Shown piece after piece: positions 17,068-28,400 of a DNA stretch of 64,000 nt. The notes under the pieces are model-generated. The model did no database searches, had not been told where the DNA came from, and saw only the letters and a list, made by a program, of their open reading frames with translations. Numbering within the stretch: position 1 is the stretch's first letter; each line of letters opens with the position of its first letter. A program made the position numbers and the translations under genes. The DNA is from Candidatus Termititenax sp. Its GTDB lineage: Bacteria > Margulisbacteria > Riflemargulisbacteria > GWF2-35-9 > DYQY01. Location of the stretch: NCBI GenBank assembly GCA_020719045.1, contig DYQY01000004.1:88447-152446 (forward strand). The letters run 5' to 3'.

Positions 17068-18004
17068 AATACATGCCAATCATATTTAATAAATCTTTTC
17101 TCATCCTTCGCCTAATCTCTATTGGCTCAAGAATCTCAGCTTGCGCACCAAACGACAAAAGCCAACGATAAGTTCCTTCTGTATCATTTGAAGTAAAGCT
17201 TAATAATGCCCTACCTTTATCATCTATCATTATCTCCGAAGATTGACCAAAGACTTTCTCTGACACAATACCAGATAACTCTTTAGCAAACCTAACGACA
17301 ACTTTAAGTTTTTGCTGTGAAATATTTTCTGAAACTGTATTATTTTGAACCACAGCAAATCCTGTCTTTAACACTCGTAACTCTACGATTTTATCTAATG
17401 CATATTTTGCTTCTTCATTTTTTTCATTCAAGGCAATCAAGAACCATTCACCAAAAATAAATGTAAGCCTTAATGGTTTAACGCTTAACTTTACAGACTT
17501 CTTGTTTGAAAGATGTGCTAAATGAACAATACTTAGAATCTTTCTATCTTCTATGGCAGAAGCAATAGTGCGTAACCTAGCAAAATATCTCTTATCCACA
17601 TCAATCTTGTCAGCAAGCTTTAAATCCATAGAAAATGTAGAAGAACTCAAGTCAACTTTATCATCTAAAATAGAAGAGAATTTCTTAAAAGCCGACTCAA
17701 TGATTGTGTAATAAGGGGTATCTTTATAGTTCTCAAGCACAACTCTACCAAGCAACAAGGAAACAATATCACCCTCGGTTAAGGAAATATCCTCAAGCTT
17801 AAATTCCTTACTATAATAATACCCATTCTTGCTCTTGGAGTACCTTAACGGTGCGCTAAAAGATTTCTTCATAAAATCAATATCTCTTAAGATTGTTCTG
17901 TCGGATACATTAAAAAAATGTTGCAATGTCTGACAGTTCGGAAAAGTATTCGCCCTTACAAGTTTATCTATTTCTAATATTCTAAGGTAAGATTCATTAA
18001 CCAT
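17066..18004 (-). CDS. WYL-domain transcriptional regulator
   Basis: An N-terminal helix-turn-helix (residues 10-60; TLQHFFNVSDRTILRDIDFMK, the DeoR-like pattern) is followed by a WYL-type ligand-binding core (about 140-240; SVKPLRLTFIFGEWFLIALNE) and a WCX-like C-terminus. Such proteins sense nucleic acids or other ligands and regulate DNA repair, metabolism or defence genes. The ATG overlaps the lptD stop by one base (TAATG), so it is translated with lptD. Its target genes cannot be told from the sequence. Confidence 0.9.
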   Translation of the reverse strand: MVNESYLRILEIDKLVRANTFPNCQTLQHFFNVSDRTILRDIDFMKKSFSAPLRYSKSKNGYYYSKEFKLEDISLTEGDIVSLLLGRVVLENYKDTPYYTIIESAFKKFSSILDDKVDLSSSTFSMDLKLADKIDVDKRYFARLRTIASAIEDRKILSIVHLAHLSNKKSVKLSVKPLRLTFIFGEWFLIALNEKNEEAKYALDKIVELRVLKTGFAVVQNNTVSENISQQKLKVVVRFAKELSGIVSEKVFGQSSEIMIDDKGRALLSFTSNDTEGTYRWLLSFGAQAEILEPIEIRRRMRKDLLNMIGMY

Positions 18005-19506
18005 TACATCTTAAATACTACACTAAACTGATTCCTAATGTCATCATATGAGAAACTAAAATCTAAACAATTATAAAATGGTAACCGAAAAGTATACTTT
18101 CTCTGATAATAATCACCAGACCATTTCTTTCTGGCATCAAACTCAAACAGAAAATAAGGCAACTTTGCTTTCATTCCATACAATAAATTATTTTCCCTAC
18201 TAATTTCATATAAATCATGACTAAACGGTGAAGAACCGTCAAAAAACAACATGAACTCTGAACCTACATGAAAATCAAAAATAGAATATGGAACTGTAAT
18301 CTTAACAGTATCCCATATCCTTGAGTGACTCCTATCACTATAATAACTTGATAGTCCAGCAAGCTCGTTACCAACACCAAACACTCCAAAACCTAAGTTA
18401 GTAAGCACCTTGGCTTCAACCTGCCTTCTCCAGTCAGAGGTTACAACTCCTGTGCTATATGTTAGCTCGTTTAAGTATGCATACTCATAACTTGCTTTTA
18501 AGGTGTTATTTGAATCTAATTTCGAAACACTCTCAATCGTAATCCTTGGAACCTGATCAACAAACCAATTATTTATAAGCTCCTTTTGATACCACTTAAC
18601 TTTAATCTTTAAACTATCAGACAAAAGTTTATCTTTATCAAAAAGATACCAAAACAAATAACCACTTTTTTCTTCTGTTTGGAAAAAATCGTATGAATAC
18701 TCTGCTCCACCTTGAAGTAACTTTGGATTATAGTAAAAAGAAGCGTTAAGTAAATTTTTAGGCCCCAATATAACAAAATGGTCTACCCCTACTTTAGGAC
18801 CAAGCTTCTCCAAATATCCTAAAAATAAAGACCCACTATTCATGCTATCCATATAGTAAGGTATTCGTTCTTTAACATAATTACCTTCTGCTTCATTACT
18901 TCCAATCTCAGGAATAAACTCACTAACCTTGTTATACTGATGTCCTCCCATAAAATAAGCTGGCAAATAAAAAATAGGAATATTGTAAATATAAAAAATA
19001 GAATTAAAAACCACCATAAAGCCAAGCTTAGGATACATTACCATCTGTCCACTGGAAATATAAAAAACAGGAGGATCACCATCGCAAGCAGTGACTCTTA
19101 CATTATCTAGATGATACTCATTCTTTACAGTACGAAGCTTCTCTCCTTTAATGTTATATTTCTCAAAAAACATTAAAACATTATTGGCAGTAAGCATCTT
19201 TGTCTTATTATTTAGCTCAAGGTTCTTTCCTTGTATCTCTTGCCCATTATACAGTATTGAAAAATCATTATAAAAATTAAAAACATCTTTATCTATAGAG
19301 TATTCTACTAAGTCGCTATTAAACTTATATACAAAGCTACTAATTTGTACGTTTTTAGAAAGGATTAATATCTGCTCATCTGCACTTAGTCTGAAAGCAT
19401 CAGCAGTAACATAAACAGCATTTTCATTAACAGTATCTATTACCTGACTACAAAAACTAATCACTGAAAATAACAGAACAATAACTAGCTTTAACTTACT
19501 GCTCAT
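18004..19506 (-). CDS. lptD: LptD-like LPS assembly outer-membrane protein
   Basis: A signal peptide (KLKLVIVLLFSVISFCS) precedes an OstA/LptA-like beta-jellyroll (about 25-140; VYVTADAFRLSADEQILIL, YNGQEIQGKNLELNN). A long region with alternating aromatic/polar beta strands follows (about 150-500), typical of the LptD barrel. LptD inserts lipopolysaccharide into the outer leaflet, so the cell should be diderm. At 500 residues it is shorter than the proteobacterial form. It overlaps the dnaB 3' end by 11 bp and the WYL gene by 1 bp. The family call is confident; the substrate lipid is inferred. Confidence 0.82.
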   Translation of the reverse strand: MSSKLKLVIVLLFSVISFCSQVIDTVNENAVYVTADAFRLSADEQILILSKNVQISSFVYKFNSDLVEYSIDKDVFNFYNDFSILYNGQEIQGKNLELNNKTKMLTANNVLMFFEKYNIKGEKLRTVKNEYHLDNVRVTACDGDPPVFYISSGQMVMYPKLGFMVVFNSIFYIYNIPIFYLPAYFMGGHQYNKVSEFIPEIGSNEAEGNYVKERIPYYMDSMNSGSLFLGYLEKLGPKVGVDHFVILGPKNLLNASFYYNPKLLQGGAEYSYDFFQTEEKSGYLFWYLFDKDKLLSDSLKIKVKWYQKELINNWFVDQVPRITIESVSKLDSNNTLKASYEYAYLNELTYSTGVVTSDWRRQVEAKVLTNLGFGVFGVGNELAGLSSYYSDRSHSRIWDTVKITVPYSIFDFHVGSEFMLFFDGSSPFSHDLYEISRENNLLYGMKAKLPYFLFEFDARKKWSGDYYQRKYTFRLPFYNCLDFSFSYDDIRNQFSVVFKM

Positions 19507-20842
19507 CAGCCGTTGTCTCTTTAGACCTAAACTTAGTGATATCTTTTTGAAATACTAACTGACATTTACCTGTAGGACCGTTTCTATGCTTTGCAATAAT
19601 AATGTCCGTTAAACTGTTTGGTCCAGCATTCTGATGGTCATAAAAATCTTCTCTATGAATAAATACGACTAAGTCAGCGGTCTGCTCGATTTCTCCAGAC
19701 TCTCTCAAATCGCTTAATTTAGGAGTTTTATCATTTCTCTGCTCAATGGATCTACTAAGCTGAGAAAGTGCCATTACTGGAACTTTAAGCTCTCTTGCAA
19801 TTGCTTTCACTTGCCGTGCTATCTCTGATATCTCCTGAGTTCTATTTTCCGAATTCTTCTTACTACCATGCATTAACTGAAGGTAGTCAATAACAACCAA
19901 ATCTAAGCCTCTCTCCGCTTGTATTCTTCTTGCCTTAGCTCTTATCTCTAACGCTGTCATAGATGGCGAATCATCAATATATATCTTTGCTTCATCTAAT
20001 TTCCCTAAAGAACGCATCAGTTTCTTCCAATCATTATCCTGAAGGTTCCCTGTTTTAAGCTTATTAGAGTCTATCTGAGCGTGGGCACATAACATACGAC
20101 TTACAAGCGACTCTTTAGACATTTCTAAACTGAATATTCCAACGCTCTTGCCTTGCTTAACAGCTGCATCCATCACAAAGTTTAATGCTAGTGCTGTTTT
20201 TCCCATACTTGGTCTTGCAGCTAAAATTATCAAATCCGAAGGCTGGAAACCAGAAGTAATTCTATCTAAATCAACAAAACCTGAAGATAATCCTAAAAGA
20301 CTAATCTCATTATTATACATAGCCTCTATCTCATCCATTACTGTTCCTAGGATATTCCCAATGTGAGTAAAGCCCTTTTTCATCCTCTTATCAGCAACCT
20401 TGAATATCTGCTGTTCTGCGGAGTCCAAAATATCACTAACCTCTAAAGATTCAGAAAAAGCCTGCTCAACTATGTTTGAACCAGTTGTAATTAGGTTTCT
20501 AAGTACTGCCTTTTCCTCAACAATCTTTGCATAATATTCAATATTTGCTGATGTACTAACCACATCAACCAAATCTGTTAAGTAAGTCATTCCCCCTACA
20601 CGTTCTAAATCATTACTAGTTCTTAGCTTTTCACTTAGGGTAACTAAATCTACTGGTTCTGCTTTAGTAATCAAATCTATCATTGTTTGATAGATTATTT
20701 GGTGAGCATTCTTGTAAAAATAATCAGGCATTAGTATCTCTAACACTCTTTGGATTGCTTCTGAATCTATTAATATTGCCCCTAAAACTGACTGTTCAGC
20801 ATCAATATTCTGCGGTGGTATCTTTTTTTCTAGTTCTGCCAT
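19496..20842 (-). CDS. dnaB: Replicative DNA helicase DnaB
   Basis: This hexameric helicase unwinds DNA at the replication fork. The N-terminal DnaB domain (NIDAEQSVLGAILID) and a RecA-like motor are seen: Walker A (ARPSMGKTALALNF), Walker B region (LVVIDYLQLM) and the LSQLSRSIEQR block. The length of 448 residues is standard, and no intein is present. ATG 20842 follows GGAGG. A TATAAT box at 20862-20867 suggests its own promoter with a short leader, despite being last after the walJ-like gene. Confidence 0.97.
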   Translation of the reverse strand: MAELEKKIPPQNIDAEQSVLGAILIDSEAIQRVLEILMPDYFYKNAHQIIYQTMIDLITKAEPVDLVTLSEKLRTSNDLERVGGMTYLTDLVDVVSTSANIEYYAKIVEEKAVLRNLITTGSNIVEQAFSESLEVSDILDSAEQQIFKVADKRMKKGFTHIGNILGTVMDEIEAMYNNEISLLGLSSGFVDLDRITSGFQPSDLIILAARPSMGKTALALNFVMDAAVKQGKSVGIFSLEMSKESLVSRMLCAHAQIDSNKLKTGNLQDNDWKKLMRSLGKLDEAKIYIDDSPSMTALEIRAKARRIQAERGLDLVVIDYLQLMHGSKKNSENRTQEISEIARQVKAIARELKVPVMALSQLSRSIEQRNDKTPKLSDLRESGEIEQTADLVVFIHREDFYDHQNAGPNSLTDIIIAKHRNGPTGKCQLVFQKDITKFRSKETTADEQ

Positions 20843-20886
20843 CTATTCCTCCGATAAAGTTATTATACCTAAGTAACGGGTTTTGT

Positions 20887-21705
20887 TTAAGTCGCTTTAA
20901 TGAAATATCTCTTTAGCTGGTCTGTATGAATCTCTATTTTATCTCCAACAGGATGATTCTTTAGTTTATTCTTAACTGTTTTAACTGCCAATTCTGAACT
21001 ATTACAATCACGACTAATATGAGCTAAAAACACATGTTTGGTTCTACTAACATCTACTAACTCGTATAAATAATCAGCAGTTTGCTCATTTGATAAGTGC
21101 CCTTGGTCGCTAATAATTCTATTCTTTAAAAAAAATGGTCTATCAGATGAGGCCTGCATATCTATATCGTAATTTGCTTCTATAAAATACACATCATTGT
21201 TACTGTGAAACTTCTTCATGTTGTCAGTTAAATGACCAAGGTCAGTCATAAACGACATCCTATGTCCATTTGATTCAAAAACAAAACCAATATGCTCACC
21301 AGTATCATCATATCCTTCACCTTTACCAATATGAGGAAGTCGACAATAACTAACTTTCAAATCAACAATAGTTTCTTCTTTAATGCCGTTCATCACTTTA
21401 ATTCTGTTATCGAATTTTGATAAACCAGGATATTTCTTCATTAATACTGTCTTAGTAGCAGCTCTGGTATAAACATCCGCATTATGATTCTTCATGAAAA
21501 CTAGAAGTCCCTGAACATGGTCAGCATGAGCGTGTGTTATATATACCCTATCAATATCTTCAATCTTAACTTTAAAAAGGTTTAGACTATCTACAATTTT
21601 TTTATAAGAAACACCTACATCAACTAAGACTTTCACATTGGCTGTTTCAACTAAGGTACAATTTCCAGAACTACCACTAAATAAAGGAATATAAGAAAAA
21701 ATAAT
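20887..21705 (-). CDS. WalJ/YycJ-like metallo-beta-lactamase-fold hydrolase, ATT start proposed
   Basis: The metal site THAHADHVQGL (HxHxDH), further metal ligands and the C-terminal HISRD block place this in the MBL fold, closest to WalJ/YycJ-type phosphodiesterase or exonuclease proteins. The ORF track starts at internal GTG 21636, which removes the conserved first strand. In-frame upstream codons read FSYIPLFSGSSGNCTLVE, the family's N-terminus. No ATG, GTG or TTG lies between the in-frame TGA and that block. The likely start is ATT 21705, overlapping the preceding stop as TAATT, with AGGAAAGG upstream. The 272-residue product then has normal length. A mutated or mis-sequenced ATG is the alternative. 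Confidence 0.8.
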   Translation of the reverse strand: MIFSYIPLFSGSSGNCTLVETANVKVLVDVGVSYKKIVDSLNLFKVKIEDIDRVYITHAHADHVQGLLVFMKNHNADVYTRAATKTVLMKKYPGLSKFDNRIKVMNGIKEETIVDLKVSYCRLPHIGKGEGYDDTGEHIGFVFESNGHRMSFMTDLGHLTDNMKKFHSNNDVYFIEANYDIDMQASSDRPFFLKNRIISDQGHLSNEQTADYLYELVDVSRTKHVFLAHISRDCNSSELAVKTVKNKLKNHPVGDKIEIHTDQLKRYFIKAT

Positions 21706-22487
21706 TAATCACCTTTCCTAACATAAAACTTTTGAATACCAGTAAAAGTTTCTCCTGGAGATAATCTTGTCATTGGCCAAACTAATTCAGCTTCCAAATA
21801 AGTATCATTTTTGTAAACTTCAATATTACACCTATGAGGGAACTCTGTTTGCAATTGCTTTTCAGATAAAATAATTTCTTTAATTAAGGTTAGCTTTCCT
21901 AAGCTACACTCAAGAACATTATCATCAGAAATTGCACCTAATTTAAAATCTAATCCTTGCTTAGGTGTTACAGTATATTTATTATTAATACTTAAGTTAT
22001 TTGTTGCAACCAAACTATCCAGCGTTATGTTTTCTGGGTAATCAAACACCTTAACTTCTGTTGCACTGAAAGTAACTGACAACTCATGAACTGGCAGTTG
22101 TGAAATATTCCACAAACCCCACTCAACAGGACTAGAAGATGTATTAGAAAAAGAATTTTCTACAATTAACTCTTCATCAATAAAATAAATGGTTCTAGAC
22201 AAAACAATACCATTCCAAGAAGGAGAAGTAATTTCTAACTTTATATCTGTCTTGGAGAAACTCCATGCCAAGCTATCAAACTCTTTAACTGGTGGCCATC
22301 CGCCCCATTTTGCCTGAGGAGCCAACCAAAGAAAATCGCCACCATAGTTAGTCCATCCACTATCTGTAGGCTTATTTGATGAATAAAATAACGGAATATC
22401 TTGATAGTATACCTGCTCTATCCTTCCACCATGTGTAGGATTCACAACAACTTTCAATTTACCTTTTTCTAAGAAAAGCTGACTCAC
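21705..22487 (-). CDS. DUF4380-like protein (mutarotase-type fold)
   Basis: This 260-residue all-beta protein has patterns (NPTHGGRIEQVYY, GGDFLWLAPQAKWGGWPP, VENSFSNTSSSPVEWGLWN) that match DUF4380-like galactose-mutarotase-fold proteins, which probably bind sugars. There is no signal peptide, so it is likely cytoplasmic. The start is GTG 22487, immediately after the GH8 gene's TAA, with no clear ribosome site; termination-reinitiation is likely. Its place at the end of the sugar-uptake cluster suggests handling of the imported sugar. Confidence 0.65.
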   Translation of the reverse strand: MSQLFLEKGKLKVVVNPTHGGRIEQVYYQDIPLFYSSNKPTDSGWTNYGGDFLWLAPQAKWGGWPPVKEFDSLAWSFSKTDIKLEITSPSWNGIVLSRTIYFIDEELIVENSFSNTSSSPVEWGLWNISQLPVHELSVTFSATEVKVFDYPENITLDSLVATNNLSINNKYTVTPKQGLDFKLGAISDDNVLECSLGKLTLIKEIILSEKQLQTEFPHRCNIEVYKNDTYLEAELVWPMTRLSPGETFTGIQKFYVRKGD

Positions 22488-25400
22488 TTACTTATATTTA
22501 CGGTTCTTTTTATCTTTTCTACGCTTATAAAGATAAAAAACAACTGCAGTAAGAATAATAAGTAAAACAATCCATTTCCATGGAATACCAAAACCTTTTT
22601 GTAGTGATGAGTACATCTTAGGATCAAAATCCAGTAATGAAACTATTAAGAATTTTCTAGTCTTATTTTTCTCATCATATTCAACTACAACACTATCCTT
22701 AACTTTTACAGGAGCTAATGTCATTGGACTATACACTGTTCCTAAATCAACCATCCCTCTGTATCTGCCTGAATGATTTGTTGTTTCAGTTAATCTTACC
22801 TTCACTGGATAGTAGTTATCACCAAGAGGATAAACTAAAACTTTTGAATCAAAAATATCTAACTTAGTAGGATCTGCATCTTTTCCTAATACCTCAACAT
22901 ATACTTTCTTGAACTGAATATTATCATCCTTACCAATCTCTGCTACGTAACCTGGATCATGGAATAACTTAACTGTTTGAACTAGGGTTGGACGCTTCTT
23001 CCCAACTCGATAGTTTTTGTTCTTTAAGTATACTTTATTAATCTTACATGTTTTATCTAATTTACCAGCACTATCTATTAAGAATTGGATATTTCTAACT
23101 TTATTAAAATCAAAATCATCTGTCACATCAACATACTGTTGCTGATCAGCACTCCAACCTTTCCACCAAGACCTATCTCTAATTTTATCCTTCTGCACCA
23201 ACTTCATTTCCACGTCAGAACCTAATCCTTCTGCAGCTGACCATTCATAAACTCCAGCACCTTTTTCTGAATTCCATGCTGCATATCCATTAAGTACAGC
23301 TTTATTACCTGACTCATCCTCGATATCAACCCTTAGCTCACCTGGGTTATTATCTAATTGCATTTCTACAATTAAATCTTCTTTATCTGACCAGTCAGCA
23401 TAACGTCCATTAAGTCCCCAAGCTCCGAAGTATGGATAGTCATCACCACGATATCTCTTATACACATCTAAGTGCTTCTTACCTTTTCCAGCAACTTTAA
23501 GCATATATGATTTATCAGCAGCTTCTGAACCAGCAATCCACCAAATAACTGGATATTTGTCATCAATACTACCATCAGCAAAATCGTCGATTATATGAAT
23601 TAAGTCAAATAATCCAACTTCAAATTGGGCAGCTTTAGCTTTTTCTACAGGAGGAACAATCTTAACCTTACTTCCCCACGCAGCACCTAAAATATCCTCA
23701 TCCTTATATGTATTTAAGTCAGTGCTAAATGCACCTCTATATATTCCTGTATTTGCCCCTGTTTCCTCTAAAACAACAATAATCGACTTATCGTTAACAA
23801 CCGCATCATTACTATAAAGCTCTACATTAATCTTATCTCTACTGTTTTTATCTCCGTCTCTCCCTTTAACTTCTAGATAAACTTTCTGAGTTGTAATTAA
23901 ATTCTTAAGCTCATACTTATACAGTTGGTCTCTGAACAATTTTACATACTCAATATTTTTTGGGTTGGTTCTGCCAATGTGTTTATTGCCTCTTATTAGA
24001 TACATATCGTCAATCTCAACAACAGAATCAGCCTTTTCACCACCACCAATACTAAGCTCTACATTAAGAATATCTCCTAATTTAAACTTACTAGTAACAT
24101 CAACATAGTTCTCTACAGTTGTATCGTATGATTTCCAGAATCTTCTATCTTTAATAGGTCTTGTATCTATAGCCCTATCGGATACTGCTCTACCAGACTG
24201 ATAATTAGAACTCCAACGATACCAACCAGGACCCTTATTATAATTGTACGGATTATAAGAATTTAGAACTGCTGTTTGTCTATTAGAGTCCTCAATGTCA
24301 ACTTGAATGTCCCCAATATTTCCTGGTAAATATATCCAAAAAACGAATTCAGTCTTATCGTTCCATTTTTTCAAATCCCCACTAAGACCCCATTTACCAA
24401 GATATGGATAATCTTTACTAAAATATGTTTTTCTTATCTGCAGTGAATTTGGTCCAGAAACACTTCTCTTATTTGAAATCATTAATTCATAAGATTTAGT
24501 TCTGCCGTATTCCTTAACAATAAAAGGAATAGTGTATGCTTTATTCCAATCGTTTGGACCTACGGAGGTTAATTGTGGATACTTTTTACCATCAATATAG
24601 TTTTCAATCTGCACAAATGTTCCATCAAGCGTAAAATCGATACCATCTTCTGCATATTTCTCAAAAGCTGAAAATTCAACGCTCTTTGGAGTACTCTGAG
24701 CAACAGAATCACCTTGTTCAATATTGTATCTATTAATAATGTTAATATTTCCATCACTCTTTAATGAGCCAGTAAACTTATGAGTTGTTTGGTCTGATGA
24801 CCATCTTAAATACCATGTATTATTATCTTTCCAAAGGAAATAACCAAGCTTTTTTCCTGCTGGATATATAGGTCTGCCATCTGTTGGATCGATATTATCC
24901 ACCCACCAAGAATCAGGATTAATACCAGCAGCAATATCATCAAAATTATCTAGAAGAATCTTTAAGTCAAACTCTCCTATTTTAAGTTGCTTCACAAAAC
25001 CTTTTCTTACATCAGAAAAAACCTTGATTGTACTACCAGCACTTGCACCAATAATCCTATGAGCAAAATCTGAATAAACACCAATCTTCAAATGTCCTCT
25101 ATATATACCAGAATTTATATCAGTCTCAATAAGCTCTAAATCCATGTCCTCACAACCTGGATGCTTATCGCTTGTCTCTATTCTTATTTTAAATCTATCT
25201 ATTGTTTCTTTTGAGGCATCTTTGCCTGTTACTTGAATATATACATTGTCTTTATTTAACAACGATTTATCGGCGATAACTTTAGTAAACTCTTTATCAT
25301 TATAAAATGCTATATCAGCTATTGATTTAGGTTTATTAAAAGCATAATAATAGTTATCTTTCTTTAATGTAAGATTATCAATAATTAACTCTGAGTTGTC

Positions 25401-28400
25401 TTTATTTCCACCATTAATACAAAACATTATATTCTTAATGTTTGCTAGATTAATCTCTTTTGTTCGCTCTACATTTCTTCCTTTGTCAAAAGACCAACCC
25501 TTCCACCAGTTTCTATACCTTATAGAAAAAGGTTGAAGTAAATTAGCATTTACGTCCACGCCGAGCAAGTTATTAGACTTCCATTTATACCAACCTGCAC
25601 CCTTTTCTCTGCTCCAAGGATTATATCCATTTAAAATAACTACTGTTCCATCTTCATCCTGAATATCAACCCTTATTGTTCCAATATCATTTTTCAAATA
25701 AACATCAAATTCAAACTCGTCAAACTGAGTCCAGTCCTTATGTTCTTCATTAAAAACTACTGCTCCAGCATATGGATATCCTTTACCAATATAATTTTTA
25801 TTAATCTTAAGCGCGTAATTTGAATTATAAGCAATACTACTGCTCATTTGATATTTATAAGTTCCTGTTTCACCAATATTTCTTAACACTAATGGAGCAC
25901 CAAAAGAACTTAATGCATCAACACCGATTTTAAATGCTTCAAGGTCATATACACCGTTTCTTTTAATATCAAATATTACGTATTCTCCATCAACAGTAAA
26001 ATCTATTCCATCTTGTCCATTACGTTCCTGAAAACTAAAATCTACTGACCTCTCAAGCTTTTTAAACTGATCTGTATTCTCTGTATCAGAATTACCAGCA
26101 TAAGTAACCTTCCCATCAGTAAGTATCATTCCATGATAAATCTCACCATTATCTCCTGCTAGAAAACGAATATGCCACTTAGTATCTTTCCAAATATATA
26201 TCCCAGCGTCTTTTCCTACATTAAATGCGGGCTTACCGGAACTTGGAAAAATCGAATCTGTCCACCAAGCCATTGGATTTGCATCGTCATATGCTCCATT
26301 TTCGAAGTCTTCTACAATCATAGGAATTACAAGCTTACCAATCATGTATGTTTTATTTATCTTTGGTTGATGATCAATAATAACCTTAATTTCCTTACCA
26401 ACAGAAGCTGCAATTACCTTACCAGCCTTACTACCATCAAGTCCTATACTGAAACTTCCAGTGTACACACCTGTCTTATTACCAGTCTCAGCCACTTTAA
26501 CAATTATAGGGTCTGCACCTTTCTGATTAGATTCCACTCGCACATAGAAGAAATCCCTTCGTTTTGGATTTTTATCTTTTCCAACCGCTTTTACGTAAAC
26601 AGTGTCAACCATTATAGGTTCGTCTTTTACTTTATAATTAAATGCAGAATCTAAATACAAATCGAAATCAATAATGTTTGGCTTAGTATTGTCATGTGTA
26701 TAAAAATTCTTAATCATTCCAGCAAAATGTGCTAAACCAAACCAAGCCCATGTACTACTAAAATAATCCATTTGAGCATTCCATTCAGAGTGATCAAAAA
26801 CTGTCCAATAACCACCCTCTTTACTCTTACTGTACCAACCATCACCATCTTTGTATGGAGTACCAATCTCTACACGAGAATCAACCTTTTCAGCTGGAAC
26901 GTGCTTAGCTAAATTAGCTGGCGTTTCCTTTGCTAACTGATCATCAGGGATAACATACTGTCTTTTACTAAAACCATCTGCCTCTGGTGTTATTAATGGA
27001 GTAAGTAACTTTTCAACTATTTTAAAAGTCTTAGGGTTTGGGTCAGACAAATAGGATGACCAGAAATAAGACAAATAAACACCATACTGAGCACAATTAG
27101 CCCTTGAACTAAATGAATTTTGTACATAAGAATCATTTGGTTTTGGCTCATAATTTGACTCATATAAAGCATAAGAACCATCATGCCAAAATACTGAAGC
27201 AATTTTCTTGGCTTCATCATAGTTAGTTGTTTTATCCCAATTTCCCCTACCGTCATTCATTCTGTATGTTAGAAAATTGTAAGGACCTAGATTGCTGTTT
27301 TTTCTTAAATAGTCTCTTGCCCTGTCATCACTATACCAATCATAATCAACAGCTATACGCCATAATCCTCTAAAAGCATCAGTACCAAACTCTGGCTCTC
27401 TTCTACTCTGACCGTCCCTTAATTTACCATCCTTATCAACATTAACCCAGTCTGGTAAAAGGTTTGCTTTTGCCCAACGCTGTCTTTTCTTTGTATTCTG
27501 ATTATGGTTTTCACCTTTCTTATCAACCCAATCCTTAAGTGGCATTACTGACGATTCATGAAATACCCTGTATGTTGAATCAACAACATCTTGCCAATTG
27601 TGTTCAGGATCAAAATCATCAAAGATTCTATAAGTAAAAGGTGAAAGATATCCTGGCTCAATATCCTTTATATTATCTCCACCAGCAAAGTAACGCTCTC
27701 CATTATTTATAAATGTCTCTTTTTTCCAGATATCCTTAATAATATCTCTAGCATTCTGCTCATAGTCTAAAAACCTATCGCCCTTTTTGCTGCCCCACAG
27801 TTTATGAGCAAATATCAAACTTAACGCAATATCTTCATCTGCATCTGATGCAGCATCATATCCATCTCTCCATGGTTCATTTGGATTATTCTCTTTGGAT
27901 GGAGGTTGCCATCTATAATAGATAATTCCATCTTCCTTCACCCCATCGCCATCTCGGTCTGCTATTGTAGGTGCCCATCTCCAAGCAAACAAATTATCTT
28001 TATCAAGACCTAACTGGCTCATTGATTTCCATCCATTGTCAGGATGGTTAATATCTTTCCAAAAATAAACATACTCTAGCTGACTATGCTGAAGGTTCTT
28101 CTTAGTCCAAGCCCACACTTTGTCGAAAGTTTTCTTGTCTTTCATCCAAATAGCTCTTAATAATGCATAAGAAGAGGATTCACTTACAACTAATAACTCA
28201 AATGGCTTTTTAGGGTCTGACCAATTAATGTCTGCAATACCGTCCCTATCAACATCTCCAGAATCCATAAAAGCATAAGGAGCGCCATCATCACCAATCA
28301 TCTTTGGGTGTGTAAACTTACCAGACCACCAATCTGCATCAAAATTTTCATGAGTAATATAATGGTTCCAAACAGACTCTAATATACCCTTGGAAGCTTT

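Noticed and set aside
26172-26654. 160-aa plus-strand ORF inside the GH8 gene
   Set aside because: It lies wholly opposite a continuous, well-motivated coding frame, is Cys/His/Thr/Ile-rich as antisense shadows are, and has no ribosome site.
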